Shown here one piece after another: positions 1-7,217 of a DNA stretch of 64,000 bases (positions within the stretch are counted from its first letter, which is position 1; every line of letters starts with the position of its first letter). Source of the DNA: Pseudonocardia autotrophica (GTDB lineage Bacteria > Actinomycetota > Actinomycetes > Mycobacteriales > Pseudonocardiaceae); the NCBI RefSeq assembly GCF_000717175.1, contig NZ_JNYD01000011.1, positions 116,206 through 180,205 of the forward strand, written 5' to 3'. The notes below the pieces were generated by a model that saw only the letters and a program-made list of their open reading frames with translations, had not been told where the DNA came from and searched no databases. A program made the position numbers and the translations under genes.

Positions 1-205
1 GATCGGCGCCCTTGCGGACGGCGACCTCAACGGTTGGCTGGCCATGTTCGCCCCGGACGACGCCGTCGTTCGGGCCACCGGTCACCACAGGCGCCTCGAC
101 GGAGCACCCGTGACTCTGGACTACATCTGGTTCATCACGCGTCGGAACGGCAAGGTCACGCACCTGCAGGACCACGCGAACCCGCGTGCGGCGGAGCGGC
201 GATGA
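1..205 (+). CDS. SnoaL-like (NTF2-fold) protein, C-terminal part only
   Basis: The frame starting at base 2 is open from the window edge to the TGA at 203-205 and encodes the last 67 residues of a protein whose start lies outside. It reads LNGWLAMFAPDDAVVR, then a segment with LDYIWFITRRNGKVTHLQDH. That is the usual end of a small SnoaL/NTF2-like polyketide-cyclase-fold protein: the 'W..lFa.DavvR' early strand and the final strand of the cone-shaped fold. Function is unknown; members of this fold are ligand-binding proteins or small isomerases. The next gene starts about 90 bp downstream. Fold assignment is inference from a partial sequence. Confidence 0.6.
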   Translation, partial: IGALADGDLNGWLAMFAPDDAVVRATGHHRRLDGAPVTLDYIWFITRRNGKVTHLQDHANPRAAERR

Positions 206-297
206 CCAGGTTCGCCGGCGGCCGACGCGGGTACCTTCATGCGCGTCCGTACACGGCCCGGCCGGGACCCGCCGACGCAAGGATCGAGGAGATTCTC

Positions 298-819
298 ATG
301 CCGACGTCACGACCGTCCGGATCGGTGGGCCGCACAGCCGCAGGTTCTGATCGACCCACGGACTCCGGAGCCGAGAACTCCGGCGCCGAGGCGATCCGCG
401 GCGTCGTCGACGACGTGCGCGAGCTGTTCCAGCAGGAGCTGCGCACCGCGGGCTCCAACACCGAGGCGATCCGCGGTTTCGTCGACGAGATGCGCGAGCT
501 GCTCCAGCACGAGCTGCGCACCGCGCAGGAGGAGTTGGCCGGCAAGGCGCGTACGGCCTTCGAGGGGGTGCTGTTCCTCGGCGCCGCCGTGGTGCTCGGG
601 GCCCTGGCCGCCGGCACGTCCACGGTGCTGATCACGCGGATGCTGGAGAAGGTTCTCCCCCCGACGATGGCGGCCGCGGTCGTGACGGTCGTTCTCGCCG
701 CGGCCGCCGGCGTGCTCGCCGTGATGGGGCTCGCGGAGGTCCGACGCGCGCTGCCGTTCGTTCCGGAGCGGGCCCTCGACGAGCTGCGCGAGGAGATCCG
801 CGAGGTGATGCCCGGCTGA
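298..819 (+). CDS. Holin-X/DUF1469-like two-helix membrane protein with an internal duplication
   Basis: 173 aa from an ATG with GAGGAG six bases upstream. The frame is open further upstream, but that part has no coding character. Order: a polar N-terminus (about 1-30), two consecutive copies of a charged amphipathic segment (EAIRGVVDDVREL.. about 31-51 and EAIRGFVDEMREL.. about 56-76), a short basic stretch, two hydrophobic helices (about 85-115 and 121-145) and a charged tail. This matches the putative actinobacterial holin-X / phage-holin 3_6 family of small envelope proteins, normally about 130-150 aa; the excess equals the duplication. Role unknown. Nothing suggests an active prophage here. 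Monocistronic. Confidence 0.65.
   Translation: MPTSRPSGSVGRTAAGSDRPTDSGAENSGAEAIRGVVDDVRELFQQELRTAGSNTEAIRGFVDEMRELLQHELRTAQEELAGKARTAFEGVLFLGAAVVLGALAAGTSTVLITRMLEKVLPPTMAAAVVTVVLAAAAGVLAVMGLAEVRRALPFVPERALDELREEIREVMPG
388..525 (+). repeat. In-frame tandem duplication, 63-bp units at 75-bp spacing
   Basis: Bases 388-450 and 463-525 are near-identical direct repeats inside the membrane-protein gene, beginning GAGGCGATCCGCGG and ending GAGCTGCGCACCGCG. Most differences are at codon third positions or give conservative changes, so both copies are under coding constraint. The spacing is a multiple of three and keeps the frame. Confidence 0.9.
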
Positions 820-852
820 GCGACCCCAGGCCGGCCGAGGAGCGTCCTCGCC

Positions 853-1269
853 CTACTTCGTCGAGTCCTTGGCGACCAGCACCTCGCCCTCGAGCCCGTC
901 CGGGTCGCGGAAGAAGAGGCTGTGGACCCGACCGAAGTCGTTGACGGTGCCGTCGCTCGCTCCGGCGTCGACGAGTCGCCGGCGGATCGTCGCGAACGCC
1001 TCGGGTGAGGCCGCCTGGAGGCCGACGTGATCGATACGGCCGCGGCCCCACATCGGTGTCTGGCGCCGGGCCTCGGTGTTCCCGGGGATGACGAAGATGT
1101 TCAGCTCGGTGTGGGGGCCGATGCGGATGACGGTCATCGTCTCGCGGCCGTCCTCGCCGTGCGGGCGGGTCGCGCCGACCTCGGCGTCGAAGACCTCGGA
1201 GTAGAAGCGTCCCAGGCGTTCGACGTCCTCGGAGATCCAGGCGATGTGGTTGATCCCGTCGAGCAACAC
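853..1269 (-). CDS. VOC-family (glyoxalase/bleomycin-resistance-fold) protein
   Basis: 138 aa from a GTG at 1269, preceded by a purine-rich AGGGGGAC; an in-frame ATG at 1305 would add 12 residues but has no ribosome binding site. It contains one vicinal-oxygen-chelate unit with two beta-alpha-beta-beta-beta halves: INHIAWISEDVERLGRFYSEVFDAE at the start and RIDHVGLQA...HSLFFRDPDGLEGEV in the second half. His in INHIAW, His in IDHVGL and Glu in the last strand are the usual metal ligand positions. Substrate cannot be read from sequence; relatives include glyoxalase I-like enzymes, dioxygenases and resistance proteins. It is followed on the same strand by nothing obvious and preceded by a 60-aa gene about 115 bp upstream. 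Confidence 0.8.
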   Translation of the reverse strand: MLLDGINHIAWISEDVERLGRFYSEVFDAEVGATRPHGEDGRETMTVIRIGPHTELNIFVIPGNTEARRQTPMWGRGRIDHVGLQAASPEAFATIRRRLVDAGASDGTVNDFGRVHSLFFRDPDGLEGEVLVAKDSTK

Positions 1270-1383
1270 TCCGTCCCCCTGTTCCTCGGTGTCGGAGCAG
1301 CGCATGTCAGGTCCGGGACGCGTCCTCGCCGCGATGGGGGTCGTCCTGGCGGTGTGCGTCGTACGGTTCCGCCCGGCAGAGGG

Positions 1384-1566
1384 TCAGCCACGCAGCCGGG
1401 TCTGATCCACCCAGGCGCTGACGTCGATGCCGTGCCGGGCAGCCATCTCGATGAGGTCCTCCAGGCGCGCCCGGTGCCGCGCCGCCTCGTACGGCTGATC
1501 GGCTTCGACGGCGGCGACGAGGCGCTCCTGGGCCGCCGTGATCTGTATCCGCAGCTCCTCGATCAC
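1384..1566 (-). CDS. Small helical protein, 60 aa, unknown function
   Basis: 60 aa from a GTG at 1566 with a very strong AAGGAGG about nine bases upstream, which supports this as a real gene despite its size. The sequence is predicted almost entirely helical (EELRIQITAAQERLVAAV.., then YEAARHRARLEDLIEMAARHGIDV) with a short C-terminal tail. The pattern Y-E-A-A-x-x-R-x-x-L-E-D-L-I loosely resembles the UvrB/UvrC-motif helical hairpin, but this is too weak to name it. It sits between the VOC gene and the ABM-domain gene on the same strand, with a 62-bp gap to the latter, and could be co-transcribed with them. I do not recognise a function. Confidence 0.65.
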   Translation of the reverse strand: MIEELRIQITAAQERLVAAVEADQPYEAARHRARLEDLIEMAARHGIDVSAWVDQTRLRG

Positions 1567-1628
1567 GATCGTCTTCCTCCTTCCGTGCGACGACGTGCGC
1601 GTTCACTGTCGCGGATTGCGGCGGGAGG

Positions 1629-2234
1629 TCAGTCGGAGCGTGCCGACTGCCGGACCAGCACGTACGACTCGGACCGAGGAACGGTCGTTCCGGCTCGTAC
1701 CGCGGCGTCCGCCGGCAGTTCCTCGAGGAGGGCGTCCGCGCGGTCCGCCGCATCCTCGTCCGTCCAGGTGGTCACGAGCAGCAGGCTGCCGCTCTCCCGA
1801 TCGACGAGCATCTCGGAGCTGCAGAGACCGGAGCCGGCGACCATACGGTGCAGGAGCTCGTCCCGGACGAAGGCCAGCCCGGCGTCGATCCTCGCCGGCT
1901 CGAGCTGCACACGGGTCATCCGCACCGCCGCACCCGGATCGGGAACCGCGGGTCGTTCGGCGCCGACGACCTCGAAGCTCTCGGCGACCAGCTCACCACC
2001 CGCCGCCACCGCGGCGCTCTCACGGGCCCGGGTCAGGACGACCTCCGAGGATCGCTGCGGGTCGTCCCAGTAGGACACCGCGACGATGACGCCGCCCTCC
2101 CGGTCGACGAGCGTCGTCAGGCCCCGATTTCCGTCCACCGCCTCGACCGCACTCCGATCGGACTCCTCGATGCGGGCGACGCCGGAACCGACCTTGGCCC
2201 GCAACCCGAAGATGGTGTTGACCCGCGCGTACAT
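1629..2234 (-). CDS. Protein with two tandem ABM-like (dimeric alpha/beta barrel) domains
   Basis: 201 aa from an ATG at 2234 with an ideal GAGGAGG eight bases upstream; the frame runs further 5' but the ribosome binding site decides the start. Two similar halves are visible: MYARVNTIFGLRAKVGSGVARIEE...GVIVAVSYWDD (about 1-60) and RMTRVQLEPARIDAGLAFVRDE...LLLVTTWTDE (about 100-165). Each has the strand-helix-strand-strand-helix pattern of antibiotic-biosynthesis-monooxygenase (ABM) domains, so the protein can form an intramolecular barrel. ABM folds serve as cofactor-free monooxygenases, heme-degrading enzymes or stress-linked proteins; the catalytic role here is not readable. A 7-bp hairpin lies about 60-80 bp upstream. 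Confidence 0.7.
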   Translation of the reverse strand: MYARVNTIFGLRAKVGSGVARIEESDRSAVEAVDGNRGLTTLVDREGGVIVAVSYWDDPQRSSEVVLTRARESAAVAAGGELVAESFEVVGAERPAVPDPGAAVRMTRVQLEPARIDAGLAFVRDELLHRMVAGSGLCSSEMLVDRESGSLLLVTTWTDEDAADRADALLEELPADAAVRAGTTVPRSESYVLVRQSARSD

Positions 2235-2295
2235 CAAGAGCCTCCTCAGCGCCCCACCACGATGTGGGACCAGCTCACTGTCGCCCTTGAGTGCA

Positions 2296-2313
2296 CGCCT
2301 TCGACAGAAGGCG
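2296..2313 (-). promoter_or_regulatory. Perfect 7-bp inverted repeat upstream of the ABM-domain gene
   Basis: CGCCTTC-GACA-GAAGGCG, arms 2296-2302 and 2307-2313, lies about 62 bp before the ATG at 2234. It could be an operator or a 5'-UTR hairpin. There is no direct evidence of which regulator acts. Confidence 0.4.
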
Positions 2314-2590
2314 ATAGACCCTCCTGATGTGCCGTGCACCACAGGACCGTGTGACACCCGGGGGGCCCGGGCGCACTCGGAGCCGACCTTCGGGGCGGCC
2401 GGCCCGCGTGGAGGGGGTTCTCGCGGACCGGCCACCGGGTGACGGCCCCAGGGCACGAGGCCGTCGCGGTCGGGTCGCATCCACGGATGCGGCGTTACCT
2501 GCCGTTGACCGACAGTTCGACCGCAGCGATCTCGACCGGCCGGATGTCGCCAGGTCAGGCTCGTGCGGTCCGCAACGCACGTTGTGGTTG
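2314..2590. other. Intergenic stretch without a recognisable gene
   Basis: Between the upstream region of the ABM gene and the GNAT remnant I see no reading frame with protein-like composition on either strand. The long open frames are arginine/proline-rich shadows of GC bias. It may hold the promoter for the minus-strand gene. Confidence 0.5.
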
Positions 2591-2809
2591 AGCCTGCAAT
2601 CGAAGGCGGACGTGTCGACAATCCTGGAACGCGGCGTTCCGTGGAACGGGCCGTTCTATCGCCGCAACGGCTTCCGTGATCTTCGTCGGGACGAGTGGAG
2701 CCCGGGCATGGAGGCGATCCGGGCCGCCGAGGCGCGCCACGGGCTGCGGGTCGACGCCCGCGTCTTCATGCGGCACGAACCGCCCCGCAGCGACCGGCCC
2801 GGCATGTAG
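2591..2809 (+). pseudogene. C-terminal remnant of a GNAT N-acetyltransferase
   Basis: The frame ending at the TAG at 2807-2809 contains GVPWNGPFYRRNGF followed by RDLRRDEWSPGMEAIRAAEA and ARVFMRHEP. This is the signature end of GNAT acetyltransferases: the VPWN-PFY-RxGF beta-bulge segment after the acetyl-CoA-binding helix, then the C-terminal strand. The acetyl-CoA-binding R-x-x-G-x-G/A motif and the rest of the domain, about 100 residues, are missing upstream, and no start codon or ribosome binding site precedes it. I read it as a 5'-deleted gene. Real boundaries are uncertain by tens of bases. Confidence 0.65.
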
Positions 2810-2941
2810 GTCCGGATGGCCCGCCAGACCCGTCGGCTGCCGAGGTCGTGGCGTTCTCTCGCGACGTGCCCGAGATCGACCGGTTCCGGGGCCACGCCGG
2901 CTCCCGGCGGGCGCCCGCCGCCTGCGCGGGGTCCCGGCTCC

Positions 2942-3700
2942 TCAGGCTTGGTCGTCGACGAGCTCGTGTGCGATGCGCTCGGCTGTGGTGGTCAGCCGGG
3001 CGACCCACTCGGGGAGCCGGTCGCGGCGGTAGCGCGCGGTGGGCAGCGCGATCGACAGGGCGGCACGGGCGGCGACTCCGCCGGCGGTCGGCGCGGGGAT
3101 CGCGGCGCCGATCGCGGTCACCCCCGTCTCGGTCTTTCGGTCGTTGACCGCGAAGCCCCGCCGGCGGACCCGGCGCAGGTCGCGCAGGAGGGCGTCGACG
3201 TCGGCGACGGGTGAGCCCGCGCGCCCGTAGAGCGCGCGCACCCGGTCCTCGTCCAGGGTCGCTAGCACGGCCCGGCCGCCCGACGCCAGGTGCGCGGGCA
3301 GTACCCGTCCGGCCCGGTCGCCGACCCGCAGTACCTGGGTGCCCTCGGCCGACGCCACGAACCGTGCCTGGTCGCCCACCACGACGATCAGGTTCGTGGT
3401 CTCGTCGATCGCCTCGGTGAGGGCCTGCAGGTGCGGCAGCGCGATCCGGCGCAGCTCGGTGACCGGTTCGGGGGCCTCGACCCGCCGCAGCACCGGGCCG
3501 GCGACGTAGCGGCGGTCCTCGCGCTGCTCGGCGAAGTCGCGGTAGACCAGCATCGCGAGGAGGCGGTGCGCGGTCGACCGGGCCACCCCCAGCCGCTCCG
3601 CGGCCTCGCTGAGCCGCAGCGGCCCCTCCTGCGCCAGCAACGCCGCGAGGCGCAGGGCGTGGTCCACCGACTGGATGCCGTAGACCGGTCTGTTCTTCAC
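2942..3700 (-). CDS. IclR-family transcriptional regulator
   Basis: 252 aa from a GTG at 3700. N-terminal winged helix-turn-helix about 8-65 (SVDHALRLAALLAQEGPL, then LSEAAERLGVARSTAHRLLAML) and a C-terminal effector domain about 75-245 of the GAF-like IclR type (TNLIVVVGDQARFVASAEG, LASGGRAVLATL, GFAVNDRKTETGVTAIGAAI). IclR proteins typically control aromatic-acid or short-chain catabolic operons from a divergent promoter. Here the gene is divergent from the mobA-type monooxygenase with an 80-bp gap, so that gene is its likely target, with an aromatic acid as effector (inference). Confidence 0.9.
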   Translation of the reverse strand: MKNRPVYGIQSVDHALRLAALLAQEGPLRLSEAAERLGVARSTAHRLLAMLVYRDFAEQREDRRYVAGPVLRRVEAPEPVTELRRIALPHLQALTEAIDETTNLIVVVGDQARFVASAEGTQVLRVGDRAGRVLPAHLASGGRAVLATLDEDRVRALYGRAGSPVADVDALLRDLRRVRRRGFAVNDRKTETGVTAIGAAIPAPTAGGVAARAALSIALPTARYRRDRLPEWVARLTTTAERIAHELVDDQA

Positions 3701-3738
3701 AGCGGAAGAGTAGCGATGCTCTGTGCAGAACGGCGGTA

Positions 3739-3761
3739 GCGTCCCGCGGCGAGAGGGACGC
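3739..3761. promoter_or_regulatory. Inverted repeat between IclR gene and mobA
   Basis: GCGTCCC (3739-3745), a 9-base spacer, then GGGACGC (3755-3761): perfect 7-bp arms in the 80-bp divergent intergenic region, about 20 bp before the mobA ATG. It is a candidate operator for the divergent IclR protein, or a 5'-UTR hairpin. Confidence 0.45.
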
Positions 3762-3780
3762 GCCGAGCGAGGAGAGTCGG

Positions 3781-5694
3781 ATGGCCCAGTTCTACGTCGA
3801 CGGCTACGCGCCGGGAGACCCGTTCGTCTCCCCGCCGCACCCCGCGGTCGCCGAGCGCCCGCCGTCGGTGCCGGAGACCACCGACGTCCTGGTCGTCGGC
3901 TGCGGTCCGGCCGGGCTCGTGCTGGCGGCGCAGCTGGCGAACTTCCCGGACATCGACACGGTCGTCGTCGACCGCCGGGACGGGCCGCTCGAGGTGGGGC
4001 AGGCCGACGGCGTCGCCTGCCGCACCGTGGAGATGTTCGAGGCGTTCGGGCTGGCCGACCGGCTGATCGGCGAGGGCTACCAGGTCAACGAGGTCAGCTT
4101 CTGGCGCCCCGACCCGGCGGACCCCGGGCGGATCACGCGAACGGGCCGCATCCCGGACGTCGAGGACGGGCTGTCCGAGATGCCGCACATGATCGTGAAC
4201 CAGGCGCGGATGCTCGCCTACCTGCGCGACCACATGGCGCGCTCGCCCCGCCGCCTCGAGCCGTACTACGGCCTGCACCTGAGCGGGATCGAGATCGACA
4301 CCAGCCGCACGGCGGAGTACCCGGTGACGGTCACCCTCGCGCACGTCGCCGGCGGCGAGGAGACCGGCGCTTCCTCCACGGTCCGCGCCCGCTACGTCGT
4401 CGGGTGCGACGGCGCGCGCAGCAGCACCCGGGCCGCTCTCGGGCGCGAGCTCGTCGGCGACCCGACCGACTCGTCGTGGGGCGTGATGGACGTCCTGGCG
4501 GTCACCGACTTCCCCGACATCCGGCGCAAGTGCGCCATCCGGTCCGCGGGCGAGGGCAGCATCCTGATCATCCCCCGCGAGGGCGGCTACCTGGTGCGGC
4601 TCTACATCGAGCTCGACAACGTGCGCGACCGGGAGATGCTGCACGGGCGCAGCGTGACCCCCGAGAAACTGACCGCGGTCGCCAACCGCATCCTGCACCC
4701 CTACACACTCGACGTGCGCGACGTCGGGTGGTGGTCGGTCTACACGATCGGCCAGCGCCTGTGCACCCGCTTCGACGACGTGCCCGACGGACCGGGCCGG
4801 CTGCCGCGGGTGTTCATCGCGGGCGACGCCTGCCACACCCACAGCGCGAAGGCCGGGCAGGGCATGAACGTCTCGATGGCCGACACCTGGAACCTCGGGT
4901 GGAAGCTCGGCGCCGTGCTGCGGGGGACCGCCCGCCCCGAGCTCCTGCACACCTACTCCGCGGAGCGACAGCAGGTCGCGCAGCAGCTGATCGACTTCGA
5001 CCGTGAGTTCGCCGCCTCGTTCAGCGCCGCGTCCGGCTCGTCCGGCGGCGACCCCGACCCCGAGAAGTTCCAGCGCTACTTCCGCGAGCAGGGCCGGTTC
5101 ACCGCGGGGGTCGCGGTCCGGTACCCGCCGTCGATGATCATCGCGGCGGAGCCGGCCCAGCACCTCGCGCGGGGCTTCGAGGTGGGCACGCGGTTCCACT
5201 CGGCGCCGGTGGTCCGCCTGGCCGACGCCAAGCCGCTCCACCTCGGGCACGTGGCGCGCGCCGACGGCGCGTGGCGCCTCTACCTCTTCGCCGACCGGCG
5301 GCACCCCGGCCGGACGGACACCCCGATGCGGCGCCTCTGCGACCACCTGGCCTCGGTCGCGTCGCCCCTGCGCAGGTACACCGCGGAGGGCGCCGAGCCG
5401 GACTCGGTGATCGACGTCCGGGCGGTGTTCCAGCAGCACCACCACGACCTGGAGGTCACCGACCTGCCGGTGGTCCTGCTGCCCCGCAAGGGCCGGTTCG
5501 CCCTCGTCGACCACGAGAAGGCGTTCTGCCCCGACCCGAACGCCGAGGACGTCTTCGACCTGCGCGGTGTCGACCGCGACGCGGGCTGCGTCGTCGTGGT
5601 GCGCCCGGATCAGTACGTCGCCCACGTGCTCGGGCTCGACGACCATGCCGGACTCGACGCCTTCTTCGCCGGAGTGCTCACCGAGGCGGGCTGA
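3781..5694 (+). CDS. mobA: 3-hydroxybenzoate 4-monooxygenase (MobA-type flavin hydroxylase)
   Basis: 637 aa, ATG at 3781 with GAGGAGAG upstream. Class A flavoprotein of the phenol-hydroxylase branch. FAD Rossmann motif VVGCGPAGLVLAAQL about 36-50; the QADGVACRTVEMFEAF segment that defines this branch about 80-95; the DG motif VVGCDGARSSTR about 206-217; the GD motif FIAGDACHTHSAKAGQGMN about 343-361; C-terminal thioredoxin-like domain from about 450 ending VVVVRPDQYVAHVLGL. From memory, length and motif-by-motif wording agree closely with Comamonas 3-hydroxybenzoate 4-hydroxylase, which makes protocatechuate with NADPH and O2. The divergent IclR gene and the nearby MFS carrier fit uptake and hydroxylation of an aromatic acid. 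The exact phenolic substrate remains inferred. Confidence 0.88.
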   Translation: MAQFYVDGYAPGDPFVSPPHPAVAERPPSVPETTDVLVVGCGPAGLVLAAQLANFPDIDTVVVDRRDGPLEVGQADGVACRTVEMFEAFGLADRLIGEGYQVNEVSFWRPDPADPGRITRTGRIPDVEDGLSEMPHMIVNQARMLAYLRDHMARSPRRLEPYYGLHLSGIEIDTSRTAEYPVTVTLAHVAGGEETGASSTVRARYVVGCDGARSSTRAALGRELVGDPTDSSWGVMDVLAVTDFPDIRRKCAIRSAGEGSILIIPREGGYLVRLYIELDNVRDREMLHGRSVTPEKLTAVANRILHPYTLDVRDVGWWSVYTIGQRLCTRFDDVPDGPGRLPRVFIAGDACHTHSAKAGQGMNVSMADTWNLGWKLGAVLRGTARPELLHTYSAERQQVAQQLIDFDREFAASFSAASGSSGGDPDPEKFQRYFREQGRFTAGVAVRYPPSMIIAAEPAQHLARGFEVGTRFHSAPVVRLADAKPLHLGHVARADGAWRLYLFADRRHPGRTDTPMRRLCDHLASVASPLRRYTAEGAEPDSVIDVRAVFQQHHHDLEVTDLPVVLLPRKGRFALVDHEKAFCPDPNAEDVFDLRGVDRDAGCVVVVRPDQYVAHVLGLDDHAGLDAFFAGVLTEAG

Positions 5695-5801
5695 GGGGCG
5701 AGGGGAGTAGCTGCGCGGAGACGTTGCCGAATCACCGGGGCGTGGCGGTTGCTCCTTCCCGACGGGACACTGCCGATGGTGTCGAGTCGTGGGGGACCGT
5801 C

Positions 5802-7142
5802 ATGCATGTGGCTGTCGTGGGAGCCGGGCCGACAGGGCTGTTCACCGCCATGGCGCTGGCCGGGCGCGGTCATCGGGTCACCGTGGTCGATCGGGACACC
5901 GGTCCTCGGCCGGACGGGTCGTGGCCCCGGCGCGGGGTGATGCAGTTCCACCACCCGCACGCCCTGCGCGCCCAGGTGGCCGAGGCACTGCAGGCGGAAC
6001 TGCCCGACGTGTGGGAGGAGCTCCTCGCCGCGGGCGCGGAACCCGTGACCGTCGAAGGCGCGGACGGGGCCCGGACGTTGATGGCGGTGCGGTGCCGCCG
6101 GTCGACCTTCGAGCAGGTCCTGCGGGCGGCCGCCGAGCGCCGGCCGGGACTGGACCTCCGAACCGGGCACGTCGACGAGGTGTGCACCTCTCGCGGCCGG
6201 GCCACCGGTGTCCGCACCGACGGCGCGATCCTCGACGCCGATCTGGTGATCGCGGCCACCGGTCGCGCCGGCCGGCTCGGCCAGGACCGGCGCGCCCCGG
6301 CACGGGGCGGGGACTGCGGCATCGCCTACGTCTCCCGCCAGTACCGCCTGCACCCGGGGGCGCAGCCGGGGCCGATGAACTTCCCGCTCGGCCAGACCGA
6401 CGTCTACCCGGGCTACCAGTCCATCGTGTTCCTGCACGACAACGGGATCTTCTCCACCGTCATCGCCCGCTCCAGCGACGATCGGGCCCTGGCCGCCCTG
6501 CGCCTGACCGAGGTGTTCGAGGCCGCCGCCGCGGCCATCCCGGCGCTGGCCGCCTGGACCGACCCCGGCCGGGCGCTCCCGTTCACACCGGTCCTGCCGG
6601 GCGGGCGCCTGCGCAACACCTACCAGGGCCAGCTCGACGACACCGGCGCCGTGGCCCTGCCCGGGCTGGTGTTCGTCGGCGACGCCGTGTGCACCACGAA
6701 CCCTGCTGTCGGACGGGGCATCACCACCTCGTTGCTGCAGGCCCGGCAGCTCCTCCACCTGCTCGACGACGACGCGCACGACCTCGTCGGTCTCGGCCTC
6801 GCCTTCGACGCCTGGTGCTCCGACACCATCGCGCCGTGGTTCGAGGACCACCTCTACTGGGATGCCGAGCTGATCCGTCGATGGGCCGGCGCCGACATCG
6901 ACCTGACCCGGCCGCTGCCCTCCGACCTGGTCGTCGCGGCCGCCCAGGCCGACCCTGGGCTGTTCCCCCTCATCGGGCCCTATCTCGGGATGCGGGCCCT
7001 TCCGGCGAGCCTGGACGCCGCGCGACCACGAGCCGCGGAGATCTACGCGAGCGGTTGGCGCCCACCGGTACCGCAGGGCCCCAGCCGCGACGACCTCGCC
7101 GACCTCGCCGCTGCGCACGGCGCCGGCACGAGCGGCCGCTGA
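5802..7142 (+). CDS. FAD-dependent oxidoreductase/monooxygenase, substrate unknown
   Basis: 446 aa from the ATG at 5802. GxGxxG FAD motif AVVGAGPTGLFTAMALAGRG at the very N-terminus, acidic residue after the second strand (VDRD), then RRGVMQFHHPHALRAQV, a phrase typical of a group of uncharacterised actinobacterial FAD-binding proteins. A variant GD motif is at about 290 (LVFVGDAVCTTNPAVGRGI) followed by a helical C-terminal domain. It lies 107 bp downstream of mobA on the same strand and could be read through from it. The family is related to group A monooxygenases but lacks the standard DG wording, so the reaction cannot be stated. It ends at a strong hairpin. Confidence 0.7.
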   Translation: MHVAVVGAGPTGLFTAMALAGRGHRVTVVDRDTGPRPDGSWPRRGVMQFHHPHALRAQVAEALQAELPDVWEELLAAGAEPVTVEGADGARTLMAVRCRRSTFEQVLRAAAERRPGLDLRTGHVDEVCTSRGRATGVRTDGAILDADLVIAATGRAGRLGQDRRAPARGGDCGIAYVSRQYRLHPGAQPGPMNFPLGQTDVYPGYQSIVFLHDNGIFSTVIARSSDDRALAALRLTEVFEAAAAAIPALAAWTDPGRALPFTPVLPGGRLRNTYQGQLDDTGAVALPGLVFVGDAVCTTNPAVGRGITTSLLQARQLLHLLDDDAHDLVGLGLAFDAWCSDTIAPWFEDHLYWDAELIRRWAGADIDLTRPLPSDLVVAAAQADPGLFPLIGPYLGMRALPASLDAARPRAAEIYASGWRPPVPQGPSRDDLADLAAAHGAGTSGR

Positions 7143-7180
7143 CGGCGGACCAGCTCGTCCGCGTCCCCCGACCCGGCCGG

Positions 7181-7207
7181 CGTCACCCGGGCCGAGGCCG
7201 GGTGACG
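7181..7207. terminator. Bidirectional hairpin between convergent genes
   Basis: CGTCACCCGG (7181-7190), 7-base loop, CCGGGTGACG (7198-7207): perfect 10-bp stem located between the stop of the FAD gene (7142) and the stop of the convergent MFS gene (7218). No T-tract, as is common for actinobacterial terminators. Confidence 0.65.
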
Positions 7208-7217
7208 CCGTGCGACG

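Noticed and set aside
298..819. Prophage indicated by the holin-X-like gene
   Set aside because: No endolysin, structural or integrase genes nearby; this family is chromosomal in actinomycetes.
3697..5646. A 649-codon minus-strand frame opposite mobA
   Set aside because: Val/Arg/Asp-rich mirror of the real gene, no domain, no ribosome binding site.
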